Below, one piece after another: positions 58,948-64,000 of a DNA stretch of 64,000 bases; position 1 is the stretch's first letter, and every line of letters starts with the position of its first letter. The notes beneath the pieces were generated by a model, which was given only the letters and a program-made list of their open reading frames with translations, did not search any database and was not told the origin of the DNA. A program made the translations under genes and the position numbers. The DNA is from Panorpa germanica (Eukaryota > Arthropoda > Insecta > Mecoptera > Panorpidae). The stretch covers positions 14,332,759-14,396,758 of the forward strand of contig OY783204.1 in the NCBI GenBank assembly GCA_963678705.1, read 5' to 3'.

Positions 58948-60502
58948 ATAACCTCAAATTTGTAACTTTGATGTTTGATATAAGACATTAATAAGTGCGA
59001 TAGACAAAAAAAGTGATAATAATTAGGTTAGTGTTAGTGCTAAAACATCAAGTGGTTTAAAATTCAAGAAATCTGTTGAGATATATAAGAAAGACCTCAT
59101 ATAAACACTACAAATATACGGAAGACGAATAACATTAACAATAAATAATATTAAAACACAAGAATTAGTTTATATAAATGCGTGTTTTAAATAATAATGA
59201 GAGTGTATTAATTGTTATAAGTGATTAAGAGAACAATATATGCGGTTTTCTTGGAATTAGTGATTGATCGTTCATGAACATTCAATGGTTACAAACAAAT
59301 GGTAAGTAAGTAGGCATAAGTACAAGTATGTATATGAGATATTTATAGAAATTCAGTGTGCCTTTGTTGATGTCCGGTGGCCAAGTGACCTTTAAAGAAT
59401 TAGACCGGCAAAAACCTATAGGTACGTCTACTGCGCTATGGAGAACTATTTTCATTGTCGAACATTATTTTACAAACCGATTACCGTTCCATGAAAAGGC
59501 AACTATCTAAAGGTTGTCCTCAGCAATCTGTAATGGGGCCTGAGCTCTGGAACATGGTATTCGACGAGAGCTGTGTTTCTCACTCGAAAGGTTGTGTAGA
59601 CATATGTTTTGCCAACGATAATGTGATCCTTATCGGTGCAAATAGTACAGAAGCCCTAGAAAGCCGTTCTCGACCTGCTATATATAAAATCTGTAGTTTC
59701 TTAAAGCTACAAAGCTACGAAGCAAATACAGTAACAACGAATGATAAACTTGTAACACACCTTGCGCGTGTCACAAGGACGGAATGAAGCTAAAACTCGG
59801 CAACTATGCCGACACTATACAAGGGGGCATTTATGCTAATAGTTGTGTATTGTGCTTCGGCATGGTATTACAGGATCAATCTTCCAGATCTTCCATGCAA
59901 AGAACTATGTTATTGACGATGACGCGTTGTTGCAGAACTGTATCTACAGAAGTGGTGCAAGTGATATTGGGGACAATTCCTTTAGATTTAAAAATAACTC
60001 ATGCACTTACTCAAGTACAAATTACGCTAGAACTGAAAAAATCAAATTTTGATGATTTAAAATTAATGCGACAAATTTCGAGGATTTAAAGTTAATGCGG
60101 CTGTAGGATAAAAGTCTGGAGACAATACCAAATATATTGCCAAAGAGATGAATGCATATATGCATAAGCTCTGGCAAGACAGATGGGACTTAATACAAAA
60201 AGGAAGACCTACGTATTGGTTTACAAGGACGTTAATATTGCTTTGCAACACAAGTGGTTCCTATCTACTATGTGTGTGATCGGCTCCTGCTACTTTAGGT
60301 GAAAAAAGTGATTAAAAGTAAGAAATTAATTATGGAAAAAATTAAATAAATTATATGAATACTTTTTCAAACGAAAAGTATTTAAGTTTGTTTTAAATTT
60401 GTGTTAATTTACTCTAAACAAAGTGTTTTTACAAAAGTTTTACAGTTGGAAACCAGTGTTAAAAACGAATTTTTCATTACGCGTACACGCGGTCTTATAA
60501 AC
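58948..60502 (+). repeat. Satellite unit 39 (30-bp deletion class, 1555 bp)
   Basis: The leader lacks 30 bp and reads GGAAGACGAATAAC. The RT relic and tail are those of unit 37, so this is a chimera between the unit-41 leader type and the unit-37 body. Confidence 0.95.
59357..60302 (+). pseudogene. R1-type LINE RT relic, unit 39
   Basis: As unit 37, with one more Thr-to-Ala (TACGAAGCAAAT). Confidence 0.8.
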
Positions 60503-62088
60503 ATAACCTCAAATTTGTAACTTTGATGTTTGATATAAGACATTAATAAGTGCGATAGACAAAAAAAGTGATAATAATTAGGTTAGTGTTAGTGCTAAAA
60601 CATCAAGTGGTTTAAAATTCAAGAAATCTGTTGAGATATATAAGGAAGACCTCATATAAACACTACAAATATACGGAAGACAAAAGGTTGCCGCCCACTA
60701 TCAAGTAAGTCGAATAACGTTAACTATAAATAATATTAAAACACAAGAATTAGTTTATATAAATGCGTGTTTTAAATAATATTGAGAGTGTATTAATTGT
60801 TATAAGTGATTAAATGAACAATATATGCGGTTTTCTTGGAAATAGTGATTGATCGTTCATGAACATTCAATGGTAACAAACAAATGGTAAGTAAGTAGGC
60901 ATAAGTACAAGTATGTATATGAGATATTTATAGAAATTCAGTGTGCCTTTGTTGATGTCCGGTGGTTAAGTGACCTTTAAAGAATTAGACCAGCAAAAAC
61001 CTATAGGTACGTCTACTGCGCTATGGAAAACTATTTTCATTGTCGAATATTATTTTACAAACCGATTACCGTTCCATGAAAAGGCAACTATCTAAAGGTT
61101 GTCCTCAGTGATCTGTAATGGAGCCTGAGCTGTGGAACATGGTATTCGACGAGAACTGTGTTTCTCACTCGAAAGGTTGTGCAAACATATGTTTTTCCAA
61201 CGATAATGTGATCCTTATCGGTGCAAATAGTACAGAAACCCTAGAAAGCCGTTCTCGACCTGCTATATATAAAATCTGTAGTTTCTTGAAGCTACAAAGC
61301 TACGAAACAAATACAGTAACAACGAATGATAAACTTGTAACACACCTTGCGCGTGTCACAAGGACGGAATGAAGCTTAAACTCGGCAACTATGCCGACAC
61401 TATACAAGGGGGCATTTATGCTAATAGTTGTGTATTGTGCTTCGGCATGGTATTACAGGATCAATCTTCCAGATCTTCCATGCAAAGAACTATGTTATTG
61501 ACGATGACGCGTTGTTGCAGAACTGTATCTACAGAAGTGGTGCAAGTGATATTGGGGACAATTCCTTTAGATTTAAAAATCACTCATGCACTTACTCAAG
61601 TACAAATTACGCTAGAACTGAAAAAATCAAATTTTGATGATTTAAAATTAATGCGACAAATTTTGAGGATTTAAAGTTAATGCGGCTCTAGGATAAAAGT
61701 CTGGAGACGATACCAAATATATTGCCAAAGAGATGAATGCATATATGCATAAGCTCTAACAAGACAGATAGGACTTAATACAAAAAGGAAGACCTACGTT
61801 TTGGTTTACAAGGACGTTAATATTGCCTTGCAACACAAGTGGTTCCTATCTACTATGTGTGTGATCGGCTCCTGCTACTTTAGGTGAAAAAAGTGATTAA
61901 AAGTGAGAAATTAATTATGGAAAAAAATTAAATAAATTATATGAATACTTTTTCAAACGAAAAGTATTTAAGTTTGTTTTAAATTTGTGTTAATTTACCC
62001 TAAACAAAGTGTTTTTACAAAAGTTTTACAGTTGGAAACCAGTGTTAAAAACGAATTTTTCATTACGCGTACACGCGGTCTTATAAAC
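60503..62088 (+). repeat. Satellite unit 40 (1586 bp)
   Basis: Partner of unit 38 at 3141 bp, with the same stop in the GCPQ block. Private changes are GGTGGTTAAGTG and CTCTAACAAG. Confidence 0.95.
60942..61887 (+). pseudogene. R1-type LINE RT relic, unit 40
   Basis: As unit 38 (TGA at 61109-61111, FSND), plus motif A WP to WL (GGTGGTTAAG) and a TAA in the Trp-rich block. Confidence 0.8.
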
Positions 62089-63643
62089 ATAACCTCAAAT
62101 TTGTAACTTTGATGTTTGATATAAGACATTAATAAGTGCGATAGACAAAAAAAGTGATAATAATTAGGTTAGTGTTAGTGCTAAAACATCAAGTGGTTTA
62201 AAATTCAAGAAATCTGTTGAGATATATAAGAAAGACCTCATATAAACACTACAAATATACGGAAGACGAATAACATTAACAATAAATAATATTAAAACAC
62301 AAGAATTAGTTTATATAAATGCGTGTTTTAAATAATAATGAGAGTGTATTAATTGTTATAAGTGATTAAGAGAACAATATATGCGGTTTTCTTGGAATTA
62401 GTGATTGATCGTTCATGAACATTCAATGGTTACAAACAAATGGTAAGTAAGTAGGCATAAGTACAAGTATGTATATGAGATATTTATAGAAATTCAGTGT
62501 GCCTTTGTTGATGTCCGGTGGCCAAGTGACCTTTAAAGAATTAGACCGGCAAAAACCTATAGGTACGTCTGCTGCGCTATGGAGAACTATTTTTATTGTC
62601 GAACATTATTTTACAAACCGATTACCGTTCCATGAAAAGGCAACTATCTAAAGGTTGTCCTCAGCGATCTGTAATGGGGCCTGAGCTCTGGAACATGGTA
62701 TTCGACGAGAACTGTGTTTTTTACTCGAAAGGTTGTGTAGACATATGTTTTGCCAACGATAATATGATCCTTATCGGTGCAAATAGTACAGAAACCCTAG
62801 AAAGTCGTTCTCGACCTGCTATATATAAACTCTGTAGTTTCTTAAAGCTACAAAGCTACGAAACAAATACAGTAACAACGAATGATAAACTTGTAACACA
62901 CCTTGCGCGTGTCACAAAAACGGAATGAAGCTTAAACTCGGCAACTATGCCGACACTATACAAGGGGGCATTTATGCTAATAGTTGTGTATTGTGCTTCG
63001 GCATGGTATTACAGGATCAATCTTCCAGATCTTCATGCAAAGAACTATGTTATTGACGATGACGCGTTGTTGCAGAACTGTATCTACAGAAGTGGTGCAA
63101 GTGATATTGGGGACAATTCCTTTAGATTTAAAAATCACTCATGCACTTACTCAAGTACAAATTACGCTAGAACTGAAAAAATCAAATTTGTATGATTTAA
63201 AATTAATGCGACAAATTTCGAGGATTTAAAGTTAATGCGGCTGTAGGATAAAAGTCTGGAGACGATACCAAATATATTGCCAAAGAGATGAATGCATATA
63301 TGCATAAGCTCTGGCAAGACAGATGGGACTTAATACAAAAAGGAAGACCTACGTATTGGTTTACAAGGACGTTAATATTGCTTTGCAACACAAGTGGTTC
63401 CTATCTACTGTGTGTGTGATCGGCTCCTGCTACTTTAGGTGAAAAAAGTGATTAAAAGTGAGAAATTAATTATGGAAACAAATTTAATAAATTATATGAA
63501 TACCTTTTAAAACGAAAAGTATTTAAGTTTGTTTTAAATTTGTGTTGATTTACCCTAAACAAAGTGTTTTAACAAAAGTTTGACAGTTAGAAACCAGTGT
63601 TAAAAACGAATTTTTCATTACGCGTACACGCGGTCTTATAAAC
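62089..63643 (+). repeat. Satellite unit 41 (30-bp deletion class, 1555 bp)
   Basis: Same 30-bp leader deletion as unit 39. One base is lost in GATCTTCATGC. The tail is type B-like (AATACCTTTT, GTGTTTTAAC) with GAAACAAATTTAAT. Confidence 0.95.
62498..63442 (+). pseudogene. R1-type LINE RT relic, unit 41
   Basis: Open GCPQ/FAND frame with Val-to-Met after motif C. One C is lost in GATCTTCATGC, so LYKGAF runs into a non-homologous frame rather than the post-RT block. Confidence 0.8.
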
Positions 63644-64000
63644 ATAACCTCAAATTTGTAACTTTGATGTTTGATATAAGACATTAATAAGTGCGATAGA
63701 CAGAAAAAGTGATAATAATTAGGTTAGTGTTAGTGCTAAAACATCAAGTGGTTTAAAATTCAAGAAATCTGTTGAGATATATAAGGAAGACCTCATATAA
63801 ACACTACAAATATACGGAAGACAAAAGGTTGCCGCCCACTATCAAGTAAGTCGAATAACATTAACTATAAATAATATTAAAACACAAGAATTAGTTTATA
63901 TAAATGCGTGTTTTAAATAATATTGAGAGTGTATTAATTGTTATAAGTGATTAAATGAACAATATATGCGGTTTTCTTGGAAATAGTGATTGATCGTTCA
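63644..64000 (+). repeat. Satellite unit 42 (partial, cut by the window end)
   Basis: Only the first 357 bp of the leader are present. TCTGTTGAGATA, AATATTGAGAG and TTAAATGAAC place it with units 38 and 40. Confidence 0.93.

Larger units (their letters stand above)
56180..62570 (+). repeat. Tandem dimer repeat, period 3141 bp, about two copies
   Basis: The back of unit 37, unit 38 and the front of unit 39 are followed by the back of 39, unit 40 and the front of 41, with very few differences. Each dimer pairs a full unit with a 30-bp-deleted one, so the registering length is 1586 + 1555. Confidence 0.85.
1..64000 (+). repeat. Long-unit tandem satellite array (1586-bp unit, 41 full copies plus 1 partial)
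   Basis: The ATAACCTCAA anchor recurs at 3, 1506, 3092, 4678, 6261 and onward to 63644, always in the same orientation, and each interval has the same internal order: leader, RT relic, AT-rich tail. No unrelated sequence interrupts it. The modal unit is 1586 bp. The array runs off both ends of the window. It is a satellite by structure; the coding-like part is a dead LINE fragment carried along. Whether it is centromeric, sex-linked or other heterochromatin cannot be read from the sequence. Confidence 0.97.

Noticed and set aside
1-64000. CRISPR array or bacterial repeat region
   Set aside because: The repeat unit is far too long, there are no spacers, and the content is a eukaryotic LINE fragment.

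Overview
The window is one uninterrupted tandem satellite array. It holds 41 complete units and one partial unit of a repeat whose usual length is 1586 bp, all on the same strand and head to tail. There is no unrelated DNA between units. Unit lengths fall into a few classes: about 1583-1589 bp (full), 1500-1503 bp (an 83-bp deletion), 1555 bp (a 30-bp deletion plus one base) and 1265 bp (a 315-bp deletion plus small losses). I set unit starts at the recurrent ATAACCTCAA; the phase is arbitrary. I see no rRNA, tRNA, CRISPR array or plausible host protein-coding gene.

Each unit has three parts (offsets for a 1586-bp unit). Offsets 1-439 are an AT-rich leader of unknown origin. Offsets 440-1385 are a decayed fragment of a non-LTR retrotransposon (LINE) of the R1/Jockey group: reverse transcriptase motif A to motif C, then the conserved post-RT region. 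Offsets 1386-1586 are an AT-rich tail with a hairpin and a small CGCG inverted repeat. The RT fragment is split over several frames, has lost the motif A aspartate and the first aspartate of motif C in every unit that retains those motifs, and appears to lack about 100 residues between the RT core and the post-RT block. It cannot encode a working enzyme and was dead before the array expanded. R1-group elements are mainly known from arthropods, so an insect or other arthropod is the likeliest source (inference); AT-richness and long-satellite structure fit heterochromatin.

The array has layered higher-order structure. On the left, a 6258-bp four-unit block is repeated (1-4094 matches 6259-10352). 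Units 8-18 carry 7.76-kb and 9.34-kb echoes. Units 19-24 are a near-perfect duplication of a 4353-bp three-unit block. On the right, units 28-41 carry 6342-bp, about 7930-bp and 3141-bp periods. Subfamilies are zoned: the 83-bp deletion class occurs only in units 1-23, and the 30-bp deletion class only in units 39 and 41. Chimeric units (3, 4, 7, 39) show that exchange occurred inside units. The pattern fits repeated unequal crossover or gene conversion. The multi-kilobase near-identical blocks should also be judged against possible assembly error.
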